Shown one piece after another: positions 1-5,832 of a DNA stretch of 6,769 nt (the stretch's first letter is position 1; every line of letters begins with the position of its first letter). This stretch comes from Planctomycetota bacterium (GTDB lineage: Bacteria; Planctomycetota; Phycisphaerae; WQYP01). The translations under genes and the position numbers were made by a program. The notes beneath the pieces are model-generated. The model saw nothing but the letters and a program-made list of their open reading frames with translations, ran no database searches and was not told the DNA's origin. The stretch is taken from assembly GCA_021828925.1 (NCBI GenBank), contig JAJZCT010000188.1:1-6769 (forward strand). The letters are read 5' to 3'.

Positions 1-147
1 TGGGCAGCGGAGGCTGGCGTCGTTGCGGTTCAATGTTACTGCGGCCCGTCAATCCCAGGCTTTAGCCTGCGTGGTCCATTTGTTATCTGGAGCGAAACTG
101 GTTCCATGGCTAGCAACGCCGATTATTTTTCAGAAGGGCATCAATGA
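1..147 (+). CDS. 3' end of an unidentified protein (partial)
   Basis: An open frame runs from the first base of the window to a TGA at 145-147 and gives 48 C-terminal residues, beginning WAAEAGVV and ending YFSEGHQ. The stop overlaps the start of the next gene in an ATGA arrangement (ATG at 144-146), which is typical of translationally coupled genes and is the main reason for choosing this frame. A second frame is also open over the same stretch but gives a less protein-like sequence and has no such junction. The visible part has no membrane helix and no motif I recognise, so no function is proposed. The 5' end lies outside the window. Confidence 0.5.
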   Translation, partial: WAAEAGVVAVQCYCGPSIPGFSLRGPFVIWSETGSMASNADYFSEGHQ

Positions 148-527
148 GTCGGCCAAATAATTCTCGTGTGGAAGGTGCGATGCCGTCCACCTCGGCGAAA
201 GCGCCCGTCGCGGCATGGATTTTGACGTGCGCATGGCTCGCGTTGATCCTCGATGTTGAGCCCTTGCTCTATGCGGCGGCGTGGAAATTTCTTCCCGGCG
301 TTTGGGTGGCAGCGATTCCACAAACATTTCCGCTGGCCGCCGCCCTGATCGGTCTCGGATGCCTGCTGGGATTGATGGTCGTTGTGATGGTGATATTCCG
401 GATTGTAGTCGGAGTGAATTTGTCGCATGCAGAACGCTTCCGGCTCTATCTCGTGGCCTTGGTTTCTGGATTTGGCGTTGGTTGTGCATCTGCGTGGCTG
501 ACGTACATGTTGTGTTGGCATACGTAA
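144..527 (+). CDS. Small three-helix membrane protein, function unknown
   Basis: This 127-residue protein has three predicted hydrophobic segments at about residues 22-46, 62-92 and 101-124. The N-terminus (MSRPNNSRVEGAMPS) is short and polar, and a charged loop (SHAERFR) separates the second and third helices. The ATG at 144 overlaps the TGA of the upstream frame, and AAGGG at 134-138 lies five bases before it. An alternative ATG at 180 is also preceded by a GGAAGG (170-175) and would remove only the polar leader. The protein is probably in the inner membrane and probably cotranscribed with the upstream gene and the similar-sized membrane gene at 553. No family was recognised. Confidence 0.7.
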   Translation: MSRPNNSRVEGAMPSTSAKAPVAAWILTCAWLALILDVEPLLYAAAWKFLPGVWVAAIPQTFPLAAALIGLGCLLGLMVVVMVIFRIVVGVNLSHAERFRLYLVALVSGFGVGCASAWLTYMLCWHT

Positions 528-552
528 CGGAACATGGATATTGGAGCTCTTC

Positions 553-924
553 ATGGGTACTTTCAATTCAGCGTTGCTTCAAGCACCTTGCAGAATCCTA
601 GGTTATGCCTTTCTCGTTGTGGGTCTTACCACAGGCGCTGTTGCAGCGATCCACCGCCCCCTCATGGCTAACGTGTCGCAAATACTGCGTTCAGACCAAC
701 TCATACCTTCCCCGGGCCTCGGCGGCATACTCCTTGCCATCAGCGGCGCGGCAACATCATTGGCAGTCCTCTTCGCATCGGTAGCCGTTGGGGTTGGGCA
801 GTGTGGGTCTCCTCCTTCGCGGGCGCTCCTGGTGATAGACTTGATTACCGTATTCGCTGCGACGGCGTGGGTAGCGATGCTGGCAATGTTATGCTGCTTT
901 CTGATGCTGATTGGCAGCGGCTGA
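553..924 (+). CDS. Small three-helix membrane protein, function unknown
   Basis: This 123-residue protein has hydrophobic segments at about residues 14-34, 56-82 and 91-121, so three membrane helices are likely. The start is placed at the ATG at 553 because GGAG at 543-546 lies six bases before it; the frame can be extended only to a TTG at 541, which lies within the ribosome binding region. It follows the previous membrane gene by 25 bases on the same strand, has the same size and helix number, and is probably in the same operon. I see no convincing sequence similarity between the two. Two adjacent cysteines (CC, 114-115) lie in the last helix. No family was recognised. Confidence 0.65.
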   Translation: MGTFNSALLQAPCRILGYAFLVVGLTTGAVAAIHRPLMANVSQILRSDQLIPSPGLGGILLAISGAATSLAVLFASVAVGVGQCGSPPSRALLVIDLITVFAATAWVAMLAMLCCFLMLIGSG

Positions 925-985
925 AAACGCGAAATGGACGCGAAAGCGTAACATCCACGGATTCGGCGGACGGTCACGGAAATGA

Positions 986-1162
986 TGGGCAGTGGAGCGA
1001 AAGAATGGGTGTTGCTATGCGTTCGCATTCGGGCGGATTAGAATTTGGGCGTCGAAAGAATTGGCCGATTGCCGGCAGGCTTACCGTATGCAGTTTCTGT
1101 TGCGTGACGACATCCTGTGGATTGTGAAAATTGGGCACCGCGATGGATTTTATGAGGACTGA
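986..1162 (+). pseudogene. Degraded RelE/ParE-like toxin, C-terminal remnant
   Basis: In the frame ending at the TGA at 1160-1162, the last residues read AYRMQFLLRDDILWIVKIGH followed by RDGFYED. This resembles the final beta strands of RelE/ParE-superfamily toxins, where a YR...I..D...LV..IGHR..VY pattern is usual. The frame is open only from 986, and the part before about 1080 shows no toxin-like sequence. The only ATG in the good part (1088) would leave 24 residues, far short of the usual 80-110. Neither of the other two forward frames supplies a missing N-terminus. The stop lies three bases before the start of an antitoxin-like gene, the spacing expected of a toxin-first operon. The fragment is probably non-functional; identification from such a short piece is tentative. 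Confidence 0.45.
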
Positions 1163-1165
1163 AAT

Positions 1166-1552
1166 ATGAACGTGCAGATCTTGGAAATTAAAGGAAGGCG
1201 GATGGTTCAATTGCCGGAGCGGCAGTATCTTAAACTTCTGGACCGTGCCGGCGAAAGTATACCTGGCCACGCTGAAGAACAGGGCCTTCCACCATTACCC
1301 AAAGAACTTCCCGATGGCGGCTATCCGGCGTTGGAATACGCCAAGGCGAGCATGGCGCGAGATATTGTCCGCACGTGCCGCCGCTTGGGTTTGTCGCAGG
1401 TTGAGTTGGCCAGACGTGCCGGTATTCCGGTGGAAACCTTGAACCGCATTGAGCGGGCCAAACTCAATACGACGGTGTACATGGTGGAAAAGATCGACGC
1501 GGTATTGCACGCCGGGGAAAAGGCACCAGGCAAAGGCCGCAGGTCCGCCTGA
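1166..1552 (+). CDS. XRE-family HTH antitoxin-like regulator
   Basis: This 128-residue protein has two parts. Residues 1-30 (MNVQILEIKGRRMVQLPERQ, then YLKLLDRAGE) resemble the N-terminal 'rule the value, then LPE..Y..LL' segment seen in antitoxins that partner RelE/ParE-type toxins. Residues 64-115 form a Cro/C1-type helix-turn-helix: scanning helix about 77-84 (LSQVELARRAG) and recognition helix about 88-98 (PVETLNRIERAK). A Pro-rich linker (LPPLPKELPDGGYPALEY) joins them. The expected role is DNA binding to repress its own operon and neutralisation of a partner toxin. GAGG at 1154-1157 precedes the ATG by eight bases. The toxin-like frame immediately upstream appears truncated, so this may be an orphan antitoxin or a solo regulator. 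The domain call is firm; the partner is inferred. Confidence 0.85.
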   Translation: MNVQILEIKGRRMVQLPERQYLKLLDRAGESIPGHAEEQGLPPLPKELPDGGYPALEYAKASMARDIVRTCRRLGLSQVELARRAGIPVETLNRIERAKLNTTVYMVEKIDAVLHAGEKAPGKGRRSA

Positions 1553-1919
1553 AAAGCCGAATTTGAATAACAGGAGGAGCTTGCCTTCCCAAGCAGGAAA
1601 CACGCAAAGATGACATCCGTATTAATCAAGGAGATCCACGGGACGTGCGAAACACAAGCCGAATTGTCTAACTACACAGCGCGGCGCGGTTTGCGAAATT
1701 GCGGGTGGTGGTAGAATGTGCGGATCAATTGTGGACGGCCTGTTTTCTGGAATGCAAAATGGTTGCGTCGGTCAATAGTTTGAACTGCCAAGCTAAAGGT
1801 GTTGACGAACGCTTACGCGCGATAGCAGCGTGTCCGAACGGGGGTGCCGATCGTCTCGAACGCGCGGGCAACCATGCCTGCCGGCGGTTTAAAGCCGGAG
1901 GGTCTGGCGGAGAAATCTC
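1553..1919. other. Intergenic stretch, no supported gene
   Basis: No ORF here has both a credible start and protein-like content. The 34-codon frame from the ATG at 1610 and the 74-codon frame from the TTG at 1699 lack ribosome binding sites and recognisable sequence. A weak hairpin (GCTTG and CAAGC arms) lies just after the antitoxin gene without a T-run, so no terminator is called. A second small hairpin (CCGGC at 1881-1885 and GCCGG at 1894-1898) lies in the leader of the next gene, just before its ribosome binding site. Confidence 0.5.
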
Positions 1920-2909
1920 ATGAAGGTGCTCACGAAATATCTCACGCGGGCCGGCGTGTGGCCAATTTCCAGGCCCGCTTGGCGTTGGTGGCTCGCCTTG
2001 GCGGTCAGGGCCTTCGGGGCGTGGTGTGCTATCCGGGCGTTAAGGTGCGTCCCTGCGTTGACCGTATTTTTACTGTCTACACGGCTTAGAGGTGCCAGCG
2101 CCCTCCAGTTGGGACTCAATCTCGCCACGGCTGCCGAGGTATTGTTGACTGCGGCTTCTGGGCTGCTCTTCGTCCTTACACCACGTTGGGGTTTCCCTGG
2201 CTTTTATATCGTCACGCTGATTTCAGTAGTTTCTCCGCAGCCCTTTCTTCCCCTTCAGCCGCTCTTGTTGGCGGAAACGTCTCGGCACCCCAGCGGTGGA
2301 ATCGCGCACACTCTTGCCGTCGACGCGGTCGCGGTCGTGGTGTTCGCCGTCATCCAGAACCTTCTTCCCGGCCAGCCGACGGCGCTGGAGCGAGAGATGG
2401 GCGGACGGTGGCCGCTGAAATGGCTAGATTGCGGCTCGCAGAAGGTGCAAAGGCGGGCAATCATCGCCTTGCGGCTGTTCGGTATTTGGACGTTGGCGGC
2501 GGCCATCATTGGACTCTGGCACGGGGGCGTACCCCGCACCGTGCCGACAAACCTTCCACCGGGGTCGGATGCCCTCATGAGGGAAGCGGAGTTTGCCCGG
2601 TGCGTTTTCGCGGCCTTTTCCGGAGCACTCTTTATAACCTTGCCGCGCTGGGGTTTTCCCGCATTCTACGCCGCGGCTATCTTGTCGGTACCGCTGGGCG
2701 CTTTCGCGCTTCCATTGAGCCAGCTTGGAGCGATCCACGCGAGCTTTGTGATGACAGCAATTGTGGCCTCCATGGGCGTTAATGCTGGGGTCGTACTGAT
2801 AATGGGGCTGGTGCAATGCCTGCTGCTTCGGCCGGGCGGCACAGTTGAAGCGGAAACGCGGCACCCAGTGGGCACCAATCCTGCAATCGCGGGGAGCGAC
2901 AGTTTGTAA
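1920..2909 (+). CDS. Internally duplicated polytopic membrane protein, unknown function
   Basis: This 329-residue protein is rich in hydrophobic segments and is built of two similar halves. Matching landmarks are RAFGAW (30-35) with RLFGIW (185-190), PRWGFP (88-93) with PRWGFP (242-247), and VIQNLL (144-149) with LVQCLL (297-302), all offset by 153-155 residues. The halves are joined by a hydrophilic linker (about 150-178) rich in charged residues. Each half appears to hold three or four membrane helices with a GFP-G/A-FY turn between two of them. The ATG at 1920 follows GGAG (1909-1912) by seven bases. It stands alone on the plus strand with gaps on both sides. No transporter or enzyme signature was recognised. 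Two-fold internal symmetry is common in transport proteins, but that is only suggestive here. Confidence 0.8.
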   Translation: MKVLTKYLTRAGVWPISRPAWRWWLALAVRAFGAWCAIRALRCVPALTVFLLSTRLRGASALQLGLNLATAAEVLLTAASGLLFVLTPRWGFPGFYIVTLISVVSPQPFLPLQPLLLAETSRHPSGGIAHTLAVDAVAVVVFAVIQNLLPGQPTALEREMGGRWPLKWLDCGSQKVQRRAIIALRLFGIWTLAAAIIGLWHGGVPRTVPTNLPPGSDALMREAEFARCVFAAFSGALFITLPRWGFPAFYAAAILSVPLGAFALPLSQLGAIHASFVMTAIVASMGVNAGVVLIMGLVQCLLLRPGGTVEAETRHPVGTNPAIAGSDSL

Positions 2910-3043
2910 AGCGTGCCGCCAATGGCAAAATTCGTCGGTCAATTTAGGCCTCCCTCTTTCGGACGATGATAGCCGTGTAGAGCCCTGACGAATTGCGAAG
3001 ACCGCTGATTGTTTGTGGTAATGGATGGTCGCGCGGCTGGCAA

Positions 3044-3091
3044 ATGATTGAATAACATTGACGTATGGTTATCTATGCATTATTGAATCAT
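3044..3091. repeat. Imperfect 12-base inverted repeat
   Basis: ATGATTGAATAA at 3044-3055 and TTATTGAATCAT at 3080-3091 are reverse complements at 11 of 12 positions, separated by 24 bases. The arms are AT-rich in a region otherwise richer in GC. This could be a protein-binding site such as a recombinase arm or operator, but no regulated gene adjoins it directly. Confidence 0.55.
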
Positions 3092-3134
3092 CCCATCGCG
3101 TCCAGCGGGCGAACAACTCCCACGGTGTATGTGC

Positions 3135-3148
3135 CATCTGCGCAGATG
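3135..3148. repeat. Perfect 14-base palindrome
   Basis: CATCTGCGCAGATG is its own reverse complement. It lies two bases before an 11-base tandem duplication. It could be a site for a dimeric DNA-binding protein; there is no direct evidence of function. Confidence 0.6.
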
Positions 3149-3150
3149 TG

Positions 3151-3172
3151 TTGTGGCGTTTTTGTGGCGTTT
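3151..3172 (+). repeat. Tandem duplication of an 11-base unit
   Basis: TTGTGGCGTTT occurs twice head to tail without a mismatch (3151-3161 and 3162-3172). It may be a replication-slippage duplication or a pair of binding sites. Confidence 0.7.
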
Positions 3173-3310
3173 AGTATTGCGACAGCCTGCGATGTCATGA
3201 GAAAACAATAATCCGATCATTTGCAAAACACACTGTTTTCGCGGTATTATTAACTCCGCTACAGGGGGAATTGCAACGGACCGAGAATCCCACTATCGAT
3301 GGATCATCCA

Positions 3311-3604
3311 TTATTTCACCTCCCGCTCCAATGAAGTCCGGACTAATGCCATAACCGCCAGTTTGATATGGTCGGGTAGGGAATCCCAACGCTGAAATAT
3401 CAACGACAAATCCGAATCGCGTGCGAAGCTTGGTTGCGCATTTGGTTGCGCGACCGCCGGAATTTGCTGTTTTTCGAGGACAATATGCGTTTTTTCACTG
3501 GGTTGGATCCCCGGCGGCCTCATTTTTTCGGAGGGATCAGAAACGCCCTGATAATCACGGTTTTGCGCACGCCCAGCTTTATGATTCCGGCTTTCCGTCG
3601 ACAA
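3311..3604 (-). pseudogene. C-terminal remnant resembling a tyrosine recombinase tail
   Basis: The minus-strand frame ends at a TAA (3311-3313) and begins after a TGA at 3605-3607, giving 97 residues with only a TTG at the extreme 5' end. The last 40 residues contain DSDLSLIFQRWDSLPDHIKL followed by AVMALVRTS. This resembles the D.DL..VV.AW..LP..IR..I.ALV pattern I recall at the C-terminus of planctomycete phage-type integrases. The middle (KMRPPGIQPSEKTH) may match the degenerate 'GFEPT'-like peptide that often precedes it. No catalytic Arg-His-Arg-Tyr region lies in any minus frame upstream, so this is at most a leftover tail. The family link is from memory and uncertain. It could also be a short stand-alone ORF. 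Confidence 0.4.
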
Positions 3605-3624
3605 TCACCGGTCGTGCTGGCCCA

Positions 3625-3645
3625 CCGGCACATTAAATGTGCCGG
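3625..3645. repeat. Perfect 10-base inverted repeat (hairpin)
   Basis: The arms CCGGCACATT (3625-3634) and AATGTGCCGG (3636-3645) are exact reverse complements around one central base. As RNA this would form a stem of about eight pairs with a five-base AT loop. Neither side has a T-run, so it is not called a terminator. It lies 20 bases upstream of the integrase-tail-like frame in its reading direction. Confidence 0.65.
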
Positions 3646-3652
3646 CTAACCA

Positions 3653-3688
3653 AACCTTCGCACTTAGCCCAACCTTCGCGCTTTGGCA
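3653..3688. repeat. Two direct copies of an 18-base repeat
   Basis: AACCTTCGC occurs at 3653-3661 and 3671-3679. Extending to 18 bases per unit, the two copies agree at 14 of 18 positions. The copies lie eight bases beyond the 3625-3645 hairpin. Function is unknown; iterated sites of this kind can flank recombination sites. Confidence 0.5.
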
Positions 3689-4015
3689 CAAAAAAAGGCC
3701 CTGGCGCTCAACTGGGGGTCTGGGCGCGGCGGGATACCATAAACTCATGGTCAACACAGTGGTTTGTCCCCCCTGATGCGGTGTCATCGCCGCTGCGACA
3801 CGCTGTTTCCCCATCACCCGGAAAGCGAACCGGGGACGTGATTAGTTATTTGAAATGGCGGCGGATTTAGCTGTTTCTGGATCGTGCTTGGTGCGGCGGC
3901 AACCTCGATGCCGAATTCCGCCCCGGCGGTGAAAAAGTTGATGGTATCCGGCAGGCGGCGCTAGGCTCGATGGACGATGATCAATGAGGCTCCCGGTGCA
4001 CGGGGATTAATGGGG

Positions 4016-4035
4016 CGCGGTGCCGGGGCACTGCG
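4016..4035 (-). terminator. GC-rich hairpin after the TPR gene, weak terminator candidate
   Basis: The arms around GTGCC and GGCAC pair over about seven usable positions including one G-T pair, nine bases past the minus-strand stop at 4044. There is no T-run on the minus strand after it, so intrinsic termination is doubtful. Confidence 0.25.
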
Positions 4036-4043
4036 TCCAGGTT

Positions 4044-5360
4044 CTAGGAGCCTGTCCGAGTAATGGTCGGCTTGCGGGCTTTTTCCTGTTTTATCATTTC
4101 CATTAGCTTGGGCAGGTGCTTTTGCATTTCTCGGGCCGTGGCGGATTCGGGATAGACATCCAGCACGCGACGGGCAATGGCAACCGCTTCTTCGTGCCGC
4201 TGACGTTTGATAAGATCGGCGTATTGCGTTTCGAGTTCATGGCGGGTCTGAATTTCGGCATTTTGCCGCAACGTGGTTAAATCGGCGCGGATTTTTTCGG
4301 CGAGTTTTTCTTCCGGGTAGCGCTCCAATATCTGTTGGGCCAGACTGCCGGCGCGAACCCATTGGCGATGATCGACCGAGTCTTTATAGTCGCCAAGCAA
4401 CATAGCCAGGGCATCCCGCTGCCATGCGTGATATTCGTGCCGAATCTGATTGAGCAACTCCTGAATATCAGGCTCATTGGGGTAGCGGCCTTCGAGAGTA
4501 TCAGTAATATGCTGCACTTGGTCCCAGGCGTTAATCGCCATGTAGTGCTGCAACTTTTCCCGCGCCACCTGCAACTCCTGCTGAACTTTTTCATTGTGCT
4601 TATGGATCAAGTCATCGGTAAGCGTCTGGCCCAGCGGGTCACCGGGAAGATTTTCCCGGATTTTTTCGATCAGGTGGCGCGCGGCGTTCCATTGTTCGCT
4701 CTGGATGGCGGCTTGAACTTCCGCGGCCAGCGTCGCCTTTCGCTTTTCCCGCAGTCCGGTCGCCCATTGCTGCCGCTGAGTTTCAGTAAGCAAGGCGGCA
4801 TCGCGTAGTTGTGTTAAAAGTTCCAGAATTTGCCCAGAGGCATCGGGCGACTCGGACGGTGAGGCAGTTAATCCATCAGGTCCTGGTGGCTGTGCGTTTG
4901 CCGGCACCCTTTGGATTGGTGCGGCCGGTGCGGTCGGCGGAGTGCCGGACGCTGTGGACATAATCTGGTCCACCGCGGAACGTAAATGCAGCAGGTGGCG
5001 CTCCATATTGGCGGAAATCTGCACCTGCTCCTGTGCGATGCGGGCCAGAAAGCGGGAGTGTTTAATCAGCAAAAGCTGCCCTCGGATAATAACCGCCAGT
5101 GCCAAGTAAATCAGAACTGTCAACAAGGCTCCCCCGATTATGCCCAGGGGCACTACCAGGGCCATGGGGCGGGGAACGCCATTGTGCCGTGCTGCGGCAA
5201 ACACAATGAGCGCAGAAATAATCGCAGCGCCCAGAATAATCCATACCACGACCAGCAACAGTCCGCGCGTTACCGTCATGCCGGCGGTGGACTCTGAAGC
5301 GTCATACAACGGATTGGTGTTACCAGCCAGCGGAGATAAAGAGGAGACTTCCTGCGACAT
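4044..5360 (-). CDS. Membrane-anchored protein with four 55-residue TPR-like repeats
   Basis: This 438-residue protein (numbering from the ATG at 5360) has a polar N-terminus, two membrane helices at about 33-58 and 66-92, a helical coiled-coil stretch (about 95-136), a Pro/Ala-rich linker (about 138-172) and an alpha-helical C-terminal domain. That domain holds four helical hairpins of the TPR-like type with exact 55-residue spacing. A Trp recurs at 224, 279 and 334 (His at 389), and a Pro of a YP-like turn at 239, 294, 349 and 404. With two membrane helices the repeats should face the cytoplasm and may serve as a protein-binding scaffold. The ATG at 5360 is preferred over a TTG at 5375 because GGAGG lies five bases before it. 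No named family was recognised. It ends in a basic tail (KARKPTITRTGS). Confidence 0.85.
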   Translation of the reverse strand: MSQEVSSLSPLAGNTNPLYDASESTAGMTVTRGLLLVVVWIILGAAIISALIVFAAARHNGVPRPMALVVPLGIIGGALLTVLIYLALAVIIRGQLLLIKHSRFLARIAQEQVQISANMERHLLHLRSAVDQIMSTASGTPPTAPAAPIQRVPANAQPPGPDGLTASPSESPDASGQILELLTQLRDAALLTETQRQQWATGLREKRKATLAAEVQAAIQSEQWNAARHLIEKIRENLPGDPLGQTLTDDLIHKHNEKVQQELQVAREKLQHYMAINAWDQVQHITDTLEGRYPNEPDIQELLNQIRHEYHAWQRDALAMLLGDYKDSVDHRQWVRAGSLAQQILERYPEEKLAEKIRADLTTLRQNAEIQTRHELETQYADLIKRQRHEEAVAIARRVLDVYPESATAREMQKHLPKLMEMIKQEKARKPTITRTGS

Positions 5361-5365
5361 ATGAA

Positions 5366-5370
5366 CCTCC
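5366..5370 (-). promoter_or_regulatory. Ribosome binding site fixing the start of the TPR gene
   Basis: GGAGG on the minus strand lies five bases before the ATG at 5358-5360. It falls inside the coding sequence that an upstream TTG start (5375) would require, which argues for the ATG. Confidence 0.8.
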
Positions 5371-5384
5371 GGCAATGTATTGGG

Positions 5385-5413
5385 ATTGTAGTTGTAACCC
5401 GGCTAATTGCCAA
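5385..5413 (-). promoter_or_regulatory. Sigma70-type promoter for the TPR gene
   Basis: On the minus strand, TTGGCA (5413-5408) and TACAAT (5390-5385) are separated by exactly 17 bases. Each box matches the sigma70 consensus at five of six positions. Transcription would start near 5378, leaving a short leader with the GGAGG ribosome binding site and the ATG at 5360. The match is by sequence only. Confidence 0.6.
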
Positions 5414-5656
5414 GGAAGGGAGCGTTTCCTCAAGCACGTCCGCAGGGTAAAATCATATATAGCAAGTCCAATATGACAAAGCATTTTGTTTACGCAGCAT
5501 CCGTGGCCACGGGCGGGGTTTTGCCATCCATTGTTAAAAAACAGCCTTCCTTCGCCCTTTCGATCACCTATTTGCCGGTTTCCGCGCAGCATGTTATCCC
5601 GCCATCGCAGCACAGCACGATTCCGGCCTACCGGGCAACCGGCCCAGGCACCTCAA

Positions 5657-5832
5657 TATAGCCAAAACTCAACCAACCGCGAGGCCTCGCGTACCAGAGG
5701 GAAGTTGTATCACAGTTGGCTATAAGAAGGTGATGAAAAGAGATAGTAAAAAAAGAGGGGATGCCTCAAAATGCGATCAAAAGCTGACGGGTGTACCGTC
5801 GGCAATAAACGCCTTACAGGAGGTCATCCCCT
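5657..5832 (+). ncRNA. Candidate IS110 bridge RNA (two stem/internal-loop/hairpin modules)
   Basis: Module 1 has outer arms TATAGCCAA (5657-5665) and TTGGCTATA (5716-5724), which pair over nine perfect positions. They enclose an internal loop and an apical palindrome CGCGAGGCCTCGCG (5678-5691). Module 2 has outer arms AGGGGATGCCTC (5756-5767) and 5820-5832, which pair over 12 positions with one bulged base (5824). They enclose internal loop strands of 15 and 16 bases (5768-5782 and 5804-5819) and an apical hairpin, GCTGACGG (5783-5790) with CCGTCGGC (5796-5803), five-base loop. This repeated architecture, directly upstream of an IS110 transposase, is what is known for bridge RNAs, whose two internal loops guide target and donor DNA. 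Which module does which job, and the transcript ends, are inferred. Confidence 0.6.
5818..5824 (+). promoter_or_regulatory. Ribosome binding site for the IS110 transposase, inside an RNA stem
   Basis: AGGAGGT lies seven bases before a TTG at 5832-5834. GAGG (5820-5823) is also paired with CCTC (5764-5767) in the second stem of the upstream RNA structure, so folding would hide it. This site decides the start codon of the transposase. Confidence 0.65.

Larger units (their letters stand above)
2910..3310. other. Gene-free, repeat-bearing stretch
   Basis: No supported gene was found on either strand. The stretch holds an imperfect inverted repeat (3044-3091), a 14-base palindrome (3135-3148), an 11-base tandem duplication (3151-3172) and a 7-base inverted repeat (GAAAACA at 3201-3207, TGTTTTC at 3234-3240). 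It lies directly downstream, in the minus-strand sense, of the integrase-tail-like ORF. No terminator with a T-run was seen after the membrane gene that ends at 2909. Confidence 0.5.
3605..4043. other. Gene-free stretch between the integrase-like tail and the TPR gene
   Basis: No supported gene was found. It holds a strong hairpin-forming inverted repeat (3625-3645), two copies of an 18-base repeat (3653-3688), and a GC-rich inverted repeat just past the stop of the minus-strand TPR gene (4016-4035). A minus-strand frame at about 3835-3972 (including INFFTAGAEFGIEVAAAPST) looks protein-like but has no start codon context and is closed by stops on both sides. It might be debris of an old gene. 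Confidence 0.45.

Noticed and set aside
3643..3649. Integron attC-like GTTAGCC motif next to the 3625-3645 hairpin (minus strand)
   Set aside because: The complementary end motif is missing on the other side of the hairpin, and no cassette or integron integrase is present.
3637..3870. 77-codon plus-strand ORF starting MCRLTKPSHLAQPS
   Set aside because: It starts inside the hairpin repeat, has no ribosome binding site and its composition is not protein-like.
4044..4065. CTAGGAGCCTGTCCGAGTAAT at the 3' end of the TPR gene, which looks like an insertion-sequence terminal repeat
   Set aside because: No inverted partner was found in the window and no transposase adjoins it; it reads normally as the last codons and stop of the gene.
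4335..4808. 157-codon plus-strand ORF inside the TPR gene
   Set aside because: It is antisense to a well-supported gene with clear repeats, promoter and ribosome binding site; it is a shadow frame.
5473..5661. Plus-strand ORF starting MTKHFVYAASVATGG upstream of the IS110 element
   Set aside because: There is no ribosome binding site, no recognisable domain, and it overlaps the start of the structured RNA region.
5390..5709. Seven-base match AGTTGTA between 5390-5396 and the internal loop of the first RNA module (5703-5709), as a possible target-guide match
   Set aside because: A 7-mer shared within about 300 bases is easily due to chance, and the left boundary of the element is unknown.
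5733..5831. N-terminal extension of the IS110 transposase from the ATG at 5733
   Set aside because: The only upstream purine-rich site (ending at 5730) is just two bases from the ATG, the 33 added residues look unlike the family, and the stretch is better explained by the second RNA module.
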